From IMG/VR virus record IMGVR_UViG_3300048997_000259, positions 1-46,414 of that record: a stretch of 46,414 nt of DNA; one strand, 5' to 3'. Source of the DNA: a virus. Position numbers and translations under genes: made by a program. This document shows positions 1 to 5,994 of the stretch, in pieces. A model generated the notes under the pieces. That model did no database searches and was not told where the DNA came from. It saw nothing but the letters and a program-made list of their open reading frames with translations. Numbering within the stretch: position 1 is the first letter of the stretch; every line of letters begins with the position of its first letter.

Positions 1-127
1 CGAGTTGTGTAGGTTTTTTGCAGATGGCGCACGCGCCGCCTTGTTGAATGACCATTGCTTCGAATTGCTCTTTTGAGAGTCGGTGATTTCGCGTGTAAAT
101 CGGTATTCGTGCGCGGTATCGTCGGTT
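1..127. repeat. Left copy of terminal direct repeat (circular overlap)
   Basis: The first 127 bases recur exactly as the last 127 bases of the window. Joining them gives a closed circle of about 46,287 bp, and a gene (endonuclease VII) reads continuously across the join. The length of 127 is a typical assembler k-mer, so this marks circular or permuted DNA and probably not a real packaged terminal repeat. Confidence 0.95.
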
Positions 128-295
128 CTTTTCCCTGTTGCGATTTGCATTCATTGTCCATCTTCTCCGGTTGCATCGAGCGACCGTCTCCTTCACTGCT
201 GGATTTTTGCGATACCTTTTTTGCCAAGCGTTGCGGCAGGGACGGCATCGCTTACCGACTTCGCGATTCCTGCCGCACTTGATGCACCTCTTCAT
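1..295 (-). CDS. Recombination endonuclease VII, N-terminal part (gene crosses the circle junction)
   Basis: Read on the minus strand from an ATG at 295 through base 1 and on to 46136, this is one 148-aa protein. The N-terminal part seen here begins MKRCIKCGRN and has a CxxC...CxxC zinc-binding start (CIKC, CRPC) and a very basic middle. The C-terminal part at the other end of the window carries the endonuclease VII core. In phages this family (T4 gp49-like) cleaves Holliday junctions and branched DNA before packaging. It is the sixth gene of the leftward recombination operon; its stop overlaps the start of the next gene (HNH). The start lacks a strong Shine-Dalgarno, so an upstream TTG cannot be excluded. 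Confidence 0.85.
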   Translation of the reverse strand, partial: MKRCIKCGRNREVGKRCRPCRNAWQKRYRKNPAVKETVARCNRRRWTMNANRNREKNRRYRARIPIYTRNHRLSKEQFEAMVIQQGGACAICKKPTQL

Positions 296-380
296 GGCTT
301 TCGACCTATGCGACGGGAAGTGGAACGTAGCGCCCTTCTTCGTCAATCCAAGGCGTATCGAAGCCGTAATACACTCGGCA

Positions 381-671
381 TCAATCGCATGAGCCGGAAT
401 CATCGTGGCACTTGCAGCCTTGCGGAAACAATCGATTGGCTTCTTCTTCGTAAAAATGTTGCATGGTCGCCGCCCTTTCGGTTTTGTGAACGTGCTTCGC
501 TTCGTGCTCCGTCGCGCACTCCCGGCACAGAAATCGGCCGCACTCGCTGCATTCCGCGATGTGAGATGAGCACAGTGGTGTTTCGCATTCGGCACAACTG
601 GTGATGGCCGGGTGCGGACACATGGTAGTTGCGTTGCGGGCGTGAATCCAGCTTTCGGTTGAGCAGGCCAT
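381..671 (-). CDS. Small Cys/His-rich zinc-binding protein
   Basis: 96-aa protein with dense metal ligands: CPHP, CAEC, CSSH, CSEC, CREC and an HEAKHVH stretch near residue 55, resembling a B-box-like double zinc site. The start ATG overlaps the stop of the YqaJ exonuclease gene (TAATG), so it is translationally coupled inside the leftward recombination operon. The function is not recognised. The zinc pattern suggests nucleic-acid or protein binding. Similar Cys-rich small proteins are scattered through the right-hand early region (for example 43220-43390). Confidence 0.75.
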   Translation of the reverse strand: MACSTESWIHARNATTMCPHPAITSCAECETPLCSSHIAECSECGRFLCRECATEHEAKHVHKTERAATMQHFYEEEANRLFPQGCKCHDDSGSCD

Positions 672-1324
672 TAGAACTCCAATCCGCCCGGTTCGGGCAT
701 TGAAAGTTTGTCCACGGTTCCATCCACTTCTTCGAGAAATTCCTCGATCTTGCGCTCGATCTCGCCGATGATGGCGTCATTGCGAAAGAGACGCCGGATG
801 AAAAGCTGCAGGTGTTCTGGTAAGCGCGGATCGTAACTGACGAAGTCACACCACGCGCGTCCGGTGCAGGCCATTTGCGCGAACATCTGCGAGGCGTATT
901 CGGCGGGTAAAGATTGCCCGAGCAGATAGCCGATGTGGGTTGCGGTGTTTGGGCATTTGAATTCGACCAGGCCGTCTTCTCCGACCAGTCCGTCCGGCGA
1001 AGCGCCGAAGCGGGGAATGTGAGAGTGGATGGCGAAGCCGGTCGTGTCTACAGTTGTGTCGCACTTCAGCTCGTAGGTTGCGCGGGCGAAGGGCTCCTGG
1101 TCGGTTCCCCAGAGCATTTCCGGTGATACGTATTGTGGAACCGGAACGCGCGTGAGGGTTTCGATCACCAGCTCCATGCGGTAGTTGCGCCGTGAGGCTG
1201 ATTCGCCCTTTTTGATTTCAGCGAGGATATCGGCGATCCGTGAGGCGGTGACTTTACCGCAGCGCAGCGCCGCCCACTCTTCAGTTCTTTGTTCGCAGTT
1301 GATGAGAATTCCGGGGGCGCTCAT
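671..1324 (-). CDS. YqaJ-like phage exonuclease (lambda exonuclease fold)
   Basis: 217 aa, the usual length for YqaJ/lambda-Exo type recombinases. The N-terminal RTEEW (residues 13-17) and KVTASRI are typical of the family. Metal-site residues fit the PD-(D/E)xK plan: E77 in DQEPFAR, D111 in ASPDGLV, then E121-F-K123. Such enzymes resect dsDNA ends 5'-3' and work with an annealing protein. Here the gene just upstream (1321-2079) overlaps it by ATGA and is the natural partner. Family assignment is firm; partner assignment is inferred from position. Confidence 0.9.
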   Translation of the reverse strand: MSAPGILINCEQRTEEWAALRCGKVTASRIADILAEIKKGESASRRNYRMELVIETLTRVPVPQYVSPEMLWGTDQEPFARATYELKCDTTVDTTGFAIHSHIPRFGASPDGLVGEDGLVEFKCPNTATHIGYLLGQSLPAEYASQMFAQMACTGRAWCDFVSYDPRLPEHLQLFIRRLFRNDAIIGEIERKIEEFLEEVDGTVDKLSMPEPGGLEF

Positions 1325-2079
1325 TGGAGTTCCCGCTTTCTGGCGTCCTTGGCGCGAACGAAAGCATCGAGCGCTGTTCGATCGTTGGCGATTTTGGCTT
1401 CATTCCCGGCGGCTAGATAGCGTTTCTTAAGTTCAGCCAGGTCTCGCGATTTGGTAATTCCGGTGCAGAGCTGCTTCACGTGCTCGATGTGAATGGGTCT
1501 GCACTCGATTCGCGATGCTATGGCGCGTCCGTAAGGGCTGGCACCATCCATCTCTTCTGCCGGTGTCGGAGCGTAGCCAGCCATGACGACAACCCATGCG
1601 AGCATGCTGCGTAGCGCCTTTGCCTGGGCGCGGGTTTGTGCCATCGAGCGCAGTTGGAAAAGTGGTTTGCCGCGCCACTTTTCTTCATCGTCGAGGCATT
1701 CTCCCTGAGCAGCTCCAATGACTTGTCCCGACGAAACCAGAATAGTTTCGGCGTGGCATTCATAGCCTTGAGCGCGTCCGCGTTCGACGTATCGGGTTTC
1801 TCGCGCGGCTGCCGTGATCCCGTAAAAGCGGCCTAGAGTTTGCCAGTCCTCGAACTGAAGATAGGTCTTTCCGTTGATGGTGCATTTGTTGGGCTTGCTC
1901 TCGATCACATCGCGCAGAGCTTGTGCGGCTTTTGCGGCTTCCTGGAGGACGAGTTCAGGAGCGCGTTGTAGTGCGAGTGACTGAGGCTGCAAAATAATGG
2001 ACTCTGCATCTGCCTCAATCGGCTTTCTGGTGAGATGGTGTACTTCGGAGGTTGCAGGCTGATTCGGAACAGATGCCAT
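1321..2079 (-). CDS. Putative single-strand annealing / recombination-mediator protein
   Basis: 252 aa. The N-terminal 75 residues look disordered. The core holds TYLQFEDWQTLGRFYG, then a conserved-looking MAQTRAQAKALRSML and MAGYAPTPAEEM, a pattern I associate with phage proteins encoded beside YqaJ exonucleases and loosely like the TRA-KALR helix of Rad52/ERF annealases. The stop overlaps the exonuclease start (ATGA), giving strict coupling. I infer annealing or loading of ssDNA during recombination; no catalytic motif is present. The C-terminal ~70 residues are helical and charged. The function call is an inference. Confidence 0.6.
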   Translation of the reverse strand: MASVPNQPATSEVHHLTRKPIEADAESIILQPQSLALQRAPELVLQEAAKAAQALRDVIESKPNKCTINGKTYLQFEDWQTLGRFYGITAAARETRYVERGRAQGYECHAETILVSSGQVIGAAQGECLDDEEKWRGKPLFQLRSMAQTRAQAKALRSMLAWVVVMAGYAPTPAEEMDGASPYGRAIASRIECRPIHIEHVKQLCTGITKSRDLAELKKRYLAAGNEAKIANDRTALDAFVRAKDARKRELQ

Positions 2080-2217
2080 TCAGATTCTCCTTTTGGTTTG
2101 AAGTTCGTATCCGAGCAAGATCAGTGGAACCACGCCGAGGCCGGTGAAGAATCCGACCTCGACGATGCACTTGAAGAACAAAAAAATGTCGTGGACCTCG
2201 GCCAGAAGGGAAGTCAT
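2080..2217 (-). CDS. Small single-span membrane protein
   Basis: 45 aa starting MTSLLAEVHDIF; the ATG at 2217 overlaps the stop of the preceding gene (ATGA). A hydrophobic segment (about residues 12-36, VGFFTGLGVVPLILLG) ends in a basic tail, QTKRRI. The stop is immediately followed by the ATG of the 252-aa protein (TGAATG). Tight spacing on both sides argues that it is a real member of the leftward operon. Function unknown; superinfection exclusion or membrane tethering are only possibilities. Confidence 0.6.
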   Translation of the reverse strand: MTSLLAEVHDIFLFFKCIVEVGFFTGLGVVPLILLGYELQTKRRI

Positions 2218-2576
2218 AGATTCACCTGCCAGCACTGGACGCAGAGGGTGTGTCCGGTTTCTACATCGCTGACCGTGCCGGGTTGGTTGCACTCGTTAGC
2301 GTGACCGCCCGAGTAGTCGTACCAAACTTTGCAGGAGCCAAGAATCGAGCGCACGCTGAGCGGAATGCGCTCCGCGTACACCGGGTCCGGCATCGCCAAT
2401 TGAGCCGATGAGGACCGCTGATTGAGTTGCTCGGCTTTCGCGATCGCGAGGGCTAAATTCTGGTGCCGTGAAATGATGCGGTTGGTTTCGAGTGCCACGA
2501 TCTTCCAGGTGTATGTAGAAGAGAGGGTCGGGAAGACCAGGAACGCAGGTTGCGATGTAGTATGAGGTGAAGCCAC
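2214..2576 (-). CDS. Hypothetical protein, first gene of leftward operon
   Basis: 120 aa, GTG start at 2576 chosen because a strong GGAGG lies about six bases upstream. The C-terminal half has CKVWYDYSGGHANEC and CVQCWQ, so four cysteines and histidines may bind one metal ion. The middle is helical (ALAIAKAEQLNQ). It is the promoter-proximal gene of the leftward recombination operon, read from the divergent control region at 2577-2762. I do not recognise the family. Confidence 0.75.
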   Translation of the reverse strand: MASPHTTSQPAFLVFPTLSSTYTWKIVALETNRIISRHQNLALAIAKAEQLNQRSSSAQLAMPDPVYAERIPLSVRSILGSCKVWYDYSGGHANECNQPGTVSDVETGHTLCVQCWQVNL

Positions 2577-2762
2577 TGTGACCTCCTAAGTAGGTCGCTT
2601 TGGTTAGGGCTGATCGGGTGCTTGTAACACCCGGTTGGCCCGTCTTACAATTCACATACTATGCCGCTTAGCATAGCGCGTCAAGAACTTTATTCGCTAG
2701 GCGCTCAATCACTTACAAAGCGGCTTAGCATGTTGCGCCGAACGTGCTTGTAGACTCGGCTT
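2577..2762. promoter_or_regulatory. Divergent control region with repeated GCTTAGCAT boxes
   Basis: This 186-bp gap separates the leftward recombination operon from the rightward small-gene operon. It is locally AT-richer than its surroundings. A nearly palindromic box, TATGCCGCTTAGCATA (2660-2675; TATGC and GCATA arms), has a second partial copy, CGGCTTAGCATG (2721-2732). The shared GCTTAGCAT cores start 57 bp apart, about five and a half helical turns. I read these as operators for a phage regulator controlling both directions. The repeats are seen directly; the regulatory role is inferred. Confidence 0.55.
2689..2718 (-). promoter_or_regulatory. Candidate leftward promoter
   Basis: On the minus strand TTGTAA (2718-2713) and AATAAA (2694-2689) are spaced by 18 bases, close to a sigma70-type arrangement. 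It sits between the two GCTTAGCAT boxes, where a repressor could block it, and it points at the leftward operon starting at 2576. The match is imperfect and is offered as a candidate only. Confidence 0.35.
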
Positions 2763-2906
2763 GTGGAAAGTATTCGAGACTACCTCTCGAAGATCGGGCG
2801 GAAAGGCGGAAAGTCCCGCCTGAAGAAGATGACCGCCGAAGAGCGCAAAGCTGTGGCTCGGAAGGCCGCTCAGGCCCGTTGGTCAAAGAAGGAAAAGTCG
2901 TCGTAG
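2763..2906 (+). CDS. Small basic protein, possible DNA-binding regulator
   Basis: 47 aa from a GTG at 2763. Very basic, with the pattern SKIGRKGG...KKMTAEERKAVARKAA followed by ARW and a lysine tail. Small proteins of this MTxEERxxxARKAAxARW type are common in bacterial genomes, with no function I can name; the charge suggests nucleic-acid binding. The stop TAG shares its G with the GTG of the next gene (TAGTG), so the two are coupled. First rightward gene after the divergent control region. Confidence 0.6.
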   Translation: MESIRDYLSKIGRKGGKSRLKKMTAEERKAVARKAAQARWSKKEKSS

Positions 2907-3301
2907 TGAAAACTCTTGCTATAGCGGTGTTGTTTCTCACCAGCTGCGCGTTCGGCGAAGATGAGGTCGCCAATGCTCAGCGCGGTGCAGCTTTGTTGCG
3001 GGAGAAGATGCGTGATCCTGATTCTTTGGTGATTGAGCACGTGTACGCCAAGATGGATCACAAACCAGACCACCCCTTGATGTGCATTGCTTATCGAGCC
3101 CACAACGCTTTTGGTGGTTACAGTCGCCAGATGGCGGAATACAAGGGCGGCGACAATGTTAACTCAGACGCTGGGGAGAGTATTAGTCGGTGCGCTGGCA
3201 TCGAACGCAATTGGAAGCGGGCCTCCAAGAAGGGTTGGGCTGATATCACCGCCGAATATTTCAAAGGGAATCCCAAAGCCAGTAGCGCCTTAAAGCCTTA
3301 G
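2906..3301 (+). CDS. Secreted or lipoprotein-type hypothetical protein
   Basis: 131 aa from GTG 2906. The first 19 residues form a signal peptide (KTLAIAVLFLTSCAFG); LTSC resembles a lipobox, so the mature protein may be lipid-anchored, although ordinary signal peptidase cleavage after CAFG is also possible. The mature part holds LLREKMRDPDSLVIEHVYAK, a pattern seen in small periplasmic proteins, and two cysteines. An exported protein early in a phage genome suggests host-envelope modification or exclusion; this role is inference. Confidence 0.65.
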   Translation: MKTLAIAVLFLTSCAFGEDEVANAQRGAALLREKMRDPDSLVIEHVYAKMDHKPDHPLMCIAYRAHNAFGGYSRQMAEYKGGDNVNSDAGESISRCAGIERNWKRASKKGWADITAEYFKGNPKASSALKP

Positions 3302-3344
3302 TCACAAAGCGTGCCGCTCAAGCGCGTGAACGAAAGAAGGAATC

Positions 3345-3488
3345 ATGACTCCAATCTGGGAAAAAGAGCGTAAGGAACTAAGGGACATTCAGCGCAGCAC
3401 TCGCAAAGTCGTTAAGCAGGGAGAGCGGCTGCTGAAGAAGTCGAAAGGTCAATCCGGCGAGCGCGAGAAGAAGAAGTCCAATGGCTGA
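3345..3488 (+). CDS. Small highly charged hypothetical protein
   Basis: 47 aa beginning MTPIWEKERKELRDIQ, with AGAAGGAA as a good ribosome-binding site. Almost entirely charged and helical, ending in a lysine-rich tail (REKKKSNG). It overlaps the start of the next gene by 8 bases. No family recognised; the coupling and binding site are the main reason to accept it. Confidence 0.55.
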   Translation: MTPIWEKERKELRDIQRSTRKVVKQGERLLKKSKGQSGEREKKKSNG

Positions 3489-3666
3489 GTCTGAACTGAA
3501 GCAGCGAATACAAGAACTGGAGAATGCTTTGCGGCCATTCGCTGAACTAGCTACCGGTGATGATCTAGATCATTTAGATGAGTGTCATTTCGGATCGGCG
3601 ACTATGTTGATTCAGGCCGAGGCTGTGCGTGAAGCTCGCGCCGTTTTGGGCCTGTCACTTAGGTAA
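3481..3666 (+). CDS. Small coiled-coil hypothetical protein
   Basis: 61 aa, MAESELKQRIQELENALRPF at the start forms a short coiled coil. The rest is acidic, then helical. Its start is embedded in the end of the preceding gene. Proteins of this shape (heptad-rich N-terminus, about 60-100 aa) are common in phage early operons; function unknown. Confidence 0.6.
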   Translation: MAESELKQRIQELENALRPFAELATGDDLDHLDECHFGSATMLIQAEAVREARAVLGLSLR

Positions 3667-3850
3667 TCTAGGCAACTTCCGGTGTTTCCCGCACAATTCT
3701 CGGTGTTGGCCTGCAAAGGCCGTTTCCTTCGCCAATCGAACAAATGATGCGGTATTGCTGCTTTTGGCAGCCGCGCCCTGAGAAGGCATCGCCCCTGCGC
3801 AGTGCGGGACGTTCCATTAGGTCGGATTTCTCCGCTCACACACACAAATC
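3667..3850. other. Intergenic stretch with weak hairpin
   Basis: No convincing gene in these 184 bases. A short hairpin, GGCCT-gcaa-AGGCC (about 3710-3723), with a GNRA-type loop followed by GTTTCC may act as a weak terminator for the small operon before it. I see nothing else supportable here. Confidence 0.3.
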
Positions 3851-4315
3851 ATGCGACAGACACCTGGGCACCGCTTATTCCAGTCGGACGGCTATTCCTT
3901 TATTCGTTGGATTGACGAGTTCGAGATGACTGAAATGCTCGACTCTGACGAGATCACGCGATGCGTCGATCCCCGCACCGATAAGGTGATGGGCTTTCGG
4001 CTGAAACAGAAAACCGCCGACAATATCCTCTCTGAAGTTTTACTTCCGCTTGGCCGGGTCTACAACCCACTTCTACAACCGCCCTCACTGCACTATGAAA
4101 TTCCTCACGCCGGGGATTGCCGCACGATTTGTTTACGCCGTTTCAGCATGCGTCGTTTTGATCGAGGTGAGCACCAGGGAAAACTCGCTCGCAGGATCGT
4201 CAAAGTTTCAGGGCGGAAGCTGGATTTCACACAGCCGCCGCTTACAATGACGCGGAGACGGGCTCTTTCGATCCCGAATGCCGCTTCCGTCCTGAATTCA
4301 TCAGTGTCAGCCTGA
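3851..4315 (+). CDS. Hypothetical protein, uncertain reading frame
   Basis: An open frame of 154 aa. The first ~55 residues (including FIRWIDEFEMTEML and RTDKVMGFRLKQ) look protein-like. The second half is arginine-rich and less convincing. In another frame a 51-aa protein starting MKFLTPGIAARFVYAV with a signal-like N-terminus begins at 4095 and overlaps this tail, so the true gene may end earlier or be disrupted. No Shine-Dalgarno is evident. I keep it as a low-confidence call. Confidence 0.35.
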   Translation: MRQTPGHRLFQSDGYSFIRWIDEFEMTEMLDSDEITRCVDPRTDKVMGFRLKQKTADNILSEVLLPLGRVYNPLLQPPSLHYEIPHAGDCRTICLRRFSMRRFDRGEHQGKLARRIVKVSGRKLDFTQPPLTMTRRRALSIPNAASVLNSSVSA

Positions 4316-4316
4316 G

Positions 4317-4499
4317 ATGCCGATCCCGCGTCCCCTAGCCCACGTCTTATTAAATCGCTTGCAGGTCATCATGAGCGCGGTCGAGCAGAACAAAGTCAAA
4401 TACGCGGTCGAGAAAATCCGCGAGCTGGGCTTTTTTATTTCCGGGCGCACTGAAACCGCCGAAGAAGAGCAGGAGCGGGCACAAAAGGAACGAGCATAA
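4317..4499 (+). CDS. Small helical hypothetical protein
   Basis: 60 aa from ATG 4317; an internal ATG at 4371 (MSAVEQNKVKYAVEKI) gives a 42-aa alternative. The centre, NKVKYAVEKIRELGFFISG, is amphipathic; the tail EEEQERAQKERA is highly charged. It lies just upstream of two membrane-type small genes and may belong with them. Function unknown. Confidence 0.5.
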   Translation: MPIPRPLAHVLLNRLQVIMSAVEQNKVKYAVEKIRELGFFISGRTETAEEEQERAQKERA

Positions 4500-4502
4500 G
4501 TT

Positions 4503-4787
4503 TTGCGTGACCCACTCCTAATTGACGAAGGGGAAAAGCGAATTCCCGACGAATGGCGTCGCAGATATCTCAAGCGCTCGATCGCGGAGTTGCCCGCCGA
4601 TGTGGTCAAGGTTTTCGATCGCGTGTGGGCCGTGGAGCGGGAGAAGGACAAAGTCGCTGGCGAGCTGATCGAGACCCAGCGCAAGTTGCGCCAGGCCAAC
4701 CTGAAAATTTGGGTGATGTCGCTGATCGTCTCCCCGCTGATCGGCGAGGGCGTGAAGGCATTACTGCACTGGGCATTTTCGTTCTGA
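4503..4787 (+). CDS. Small protein with C-terminal membrane anchor
   Basis: 94 aa from a TTG start just after the preceding stop. Residues 1-70 are charged and helical with a coiled-coil look (VEREKDKVAGELIETQRKLRQ). The last ~24 residues (IWVMSLIVSPLIGEGVKALL) form a membrane segment. The overall shape, a coiled coil then one membrane span, resembles phage accessory lysis or exclusion proteins, but I cannot assign it. The next membrane peptide starts 4 bases after its stop. Confidence 0.55.
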   Translation: MRDPLLIDEGEKRIPDEWRRRYLKRSIAELPADVVKVFDRVWAVEREKDKVAGELIETQRKLRQANLKIWVMSLIVSPLIGEGVKALLHWAFSF

Positions 4788-4790
4788 CCC

Positions 4791-4952
4791 ATGCAGCCTC
4801 GGCGGACCTGGCGATGGGCGATCGCGCTTTTAAACGTTTCGATGAGAGTCAGATTCGATGCCGGCTCATTCATGGCTTTCTGGGCTGTGGCCTGGTTGCT
4901 TGCCCTGATGGGGATGGTCGCTGTCCAGTGGCTGAGGGTTGGCCACTTTTAG
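4791..4952 (+). CDS. Tiny hydrophobic membrane protein
   Basis: 53 aa starting MQPRRTWRWAIALLN, with a strongly hydrophobic segment (MAFWAVAWLLALMGMVAVQW, about residues 27-46) and a weaker one near the N-terminus. The start lies 3 bases after the stop of the upstream membrane-anchored gene. Together they could be a holin/antiholin-like or exclusion pair, but position far from the late lysis region argues for caution. Confidence 0.5.
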   Translation: MQPRRTWRWAIALLNVSMRVRFDAGSFMAFWAVAWLLALMGMVAVQWLRVGHF

Positions 4953-4956
4953 CGCG

Positions 4957-4981
4957 TGTCCGAGTCTAATAGTCTCGGACA
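4957..4981. other. Perfect 8-bp inverted repeat upstream of recombinase gene
   Basis: TGTCCGAG (4957-4964) and CTCGGACA (4974-4981) flank a 9-base AT-rich spacer. A run of A then T follows on the right. It could be a terminator for the small-gene operon, or, given its two short arms around a spacer and its position 36 bp before a tyrosine recombinase gene, the crossover site of that recombinase. Confidence 0.45.
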
Positions 4982-5017
4982 AAAATTGATTGTTTTTGAT
5001 TATTCAAAAGAATCAAA

Positions 5018-5623
5018 GTGCCCCACGTCTTTGAATTCGAGCAGGTGATGAGGCTCTTCCGGGCGATGAAGGAAGAGTCGGAAACCGACTGGCTGATGGC
5101 GGTGGTCGCTTTCAATCACTGTCTCAGGCCGCGAGAAGTCGTAGGCGGTGAGTGCGTCCGTACTGACCGGAAAACAGGCAAGATAACCCGCTGGCAGCAT
5201 CCCGGGATCACGACTCAGAGCATTGTGGGGATTCGCATAAGCCTGAAGAGGACCAAAGGATCCGAGCCGGTGGATGACGAGCTATTGGAATCAGTGAATC
5301 CACTCCTAAACGAGCGCCAGGCGGTGCTTGAATTGTGTTTGAAAACCCCGCGAAATCAAAAGCTCTTTCCTATGACCGTCCGGACCTTTCAGCGCCGGAT
5401 GAACTACTACGGAAAGCTCGCCGGTCTGCCTGAAAAGTGGGCGCATCCGCACACCTTGAAGCACTCGATCATTGACCATTTGCGCTTATCTGGCATGAGG
5501 TTAGAGGAACTCCAAGACCGCAGCGGACACAAGAGCCTGGATTCACTTCGCGTGTACATGCACCCCAAGAAAGTCGAGACCGACCGCGCGGTACACACGG
5601 CCCTCCAGAGGGCGCACGTTTGA
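5018..5623 (+). CDS. Tyrosine recombinase, catalytic domain only
   Basis: 201 aa from GTG 5018; an in-frame TGA lies shortly upstream, so no N-terminal domain is hidden. Box I is CLRPREV (R37, E40). Box II is HTLKH (about residues 145-149), with lysine where arginine is usual. Then comes SGHKSLDS with the nucleophile tyrosine in RVYMHP (about Y180). It lacks the core-binding/SAM-like domain of full integrases. It sits immediately before the terminase genes, unlike the integrase at 35175. It may resolve genome multimers or invert a segment; the role is inferred. Confidence 0.8.
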   Translation: MPHVFEFEQVMRLFRAMKEESETDWLMAVVAFNHCLRPREVVGGECVRTDRKTGKITRWQHPGITTQSIVGIRISLKRTKGSEPVDDELLESVNPLLNERQAVLELCLKTPRNQKLFPMTVRTFQRRMNYYGKLAGLPEKWAHPHTLKHSIIDHLRLSGMRLEELQDRSGHKSLDSLRVYMHPKKVETDRAVHTALQRAHV

Positions 5624-5657
5624 AAAGATTGATTTTCGAAGGTGAATTCAAAGGCTG

Positions 5658-5993
5658 ATGGCAAAGGGTGGAGCAAGAACTGGGGCGGGTCGCAAGAAGT
5701 CGAAACCCGAGCTGTCGGGTGACATCGACAAACTAATGGCCACACGGGTCCTCGCCAGGGTAGGGAAGCCGGGTTGGACAGACTATGCTGACCTCCGCAA
5801 AGTCAAGTCCGAAGAGGACTTCCATTTGTACCTGTTAGTGCTTCATCCCTACGACCAGTTTCACCGCTTGCAAAATCGCAAGTACGGCAAAGAAGTGCAG
5901 CGCGTCCGCGTGGGCAACCCCGAGGGCGAGAAGCTGAAGCTCCAAGTCGATGTGACCAGCGCCCGCGACAAACTGATCTCGAAGCTTCTCTAA
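5658..5993 (+). CDS. Probable terminase small subunit
   Basis: 111 aa beginning MAKGGARTGAGRKK, a basic N-terminus common in phage small terminase proteins; the C-terminal half is helical and charged (SARDKLISKLL). It is placed directly upstream of and overlapping the large terminase start (TAATGTG). TerS recognises the packaging site on phage DNA and loads TerL. The assignment is from gene order and N-terminal style; no diagnostic HTH is obvious. Confidence 0.65.
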   Translation: MAKGGARTGAGRKKSKPELSGDIDKLMATRVLARVGKPGWTDYADLRKVKSEEDFHLYLLVLHPYDQFHRLQNRKYGKEVQRVRVGNPEGEKLKLQVDVTSARDKLISKLL

Positions 5994-5994
5994 T

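Noticed and set aside
1-127. Physical 127-bp direct terminal repeats of a linear virion genome
   Set aside because: The length equals a common assembly k-mer and a gene reads straight across the join; a circular contig explains it more simply.
83-604. 173-aa rightward open frame over the endonuclease VII and Cys-rich genes
   Set aside because: It is antisense to two genes with clear zinc signatures, and its product is Arg/Ser-rich low-quality sequence.
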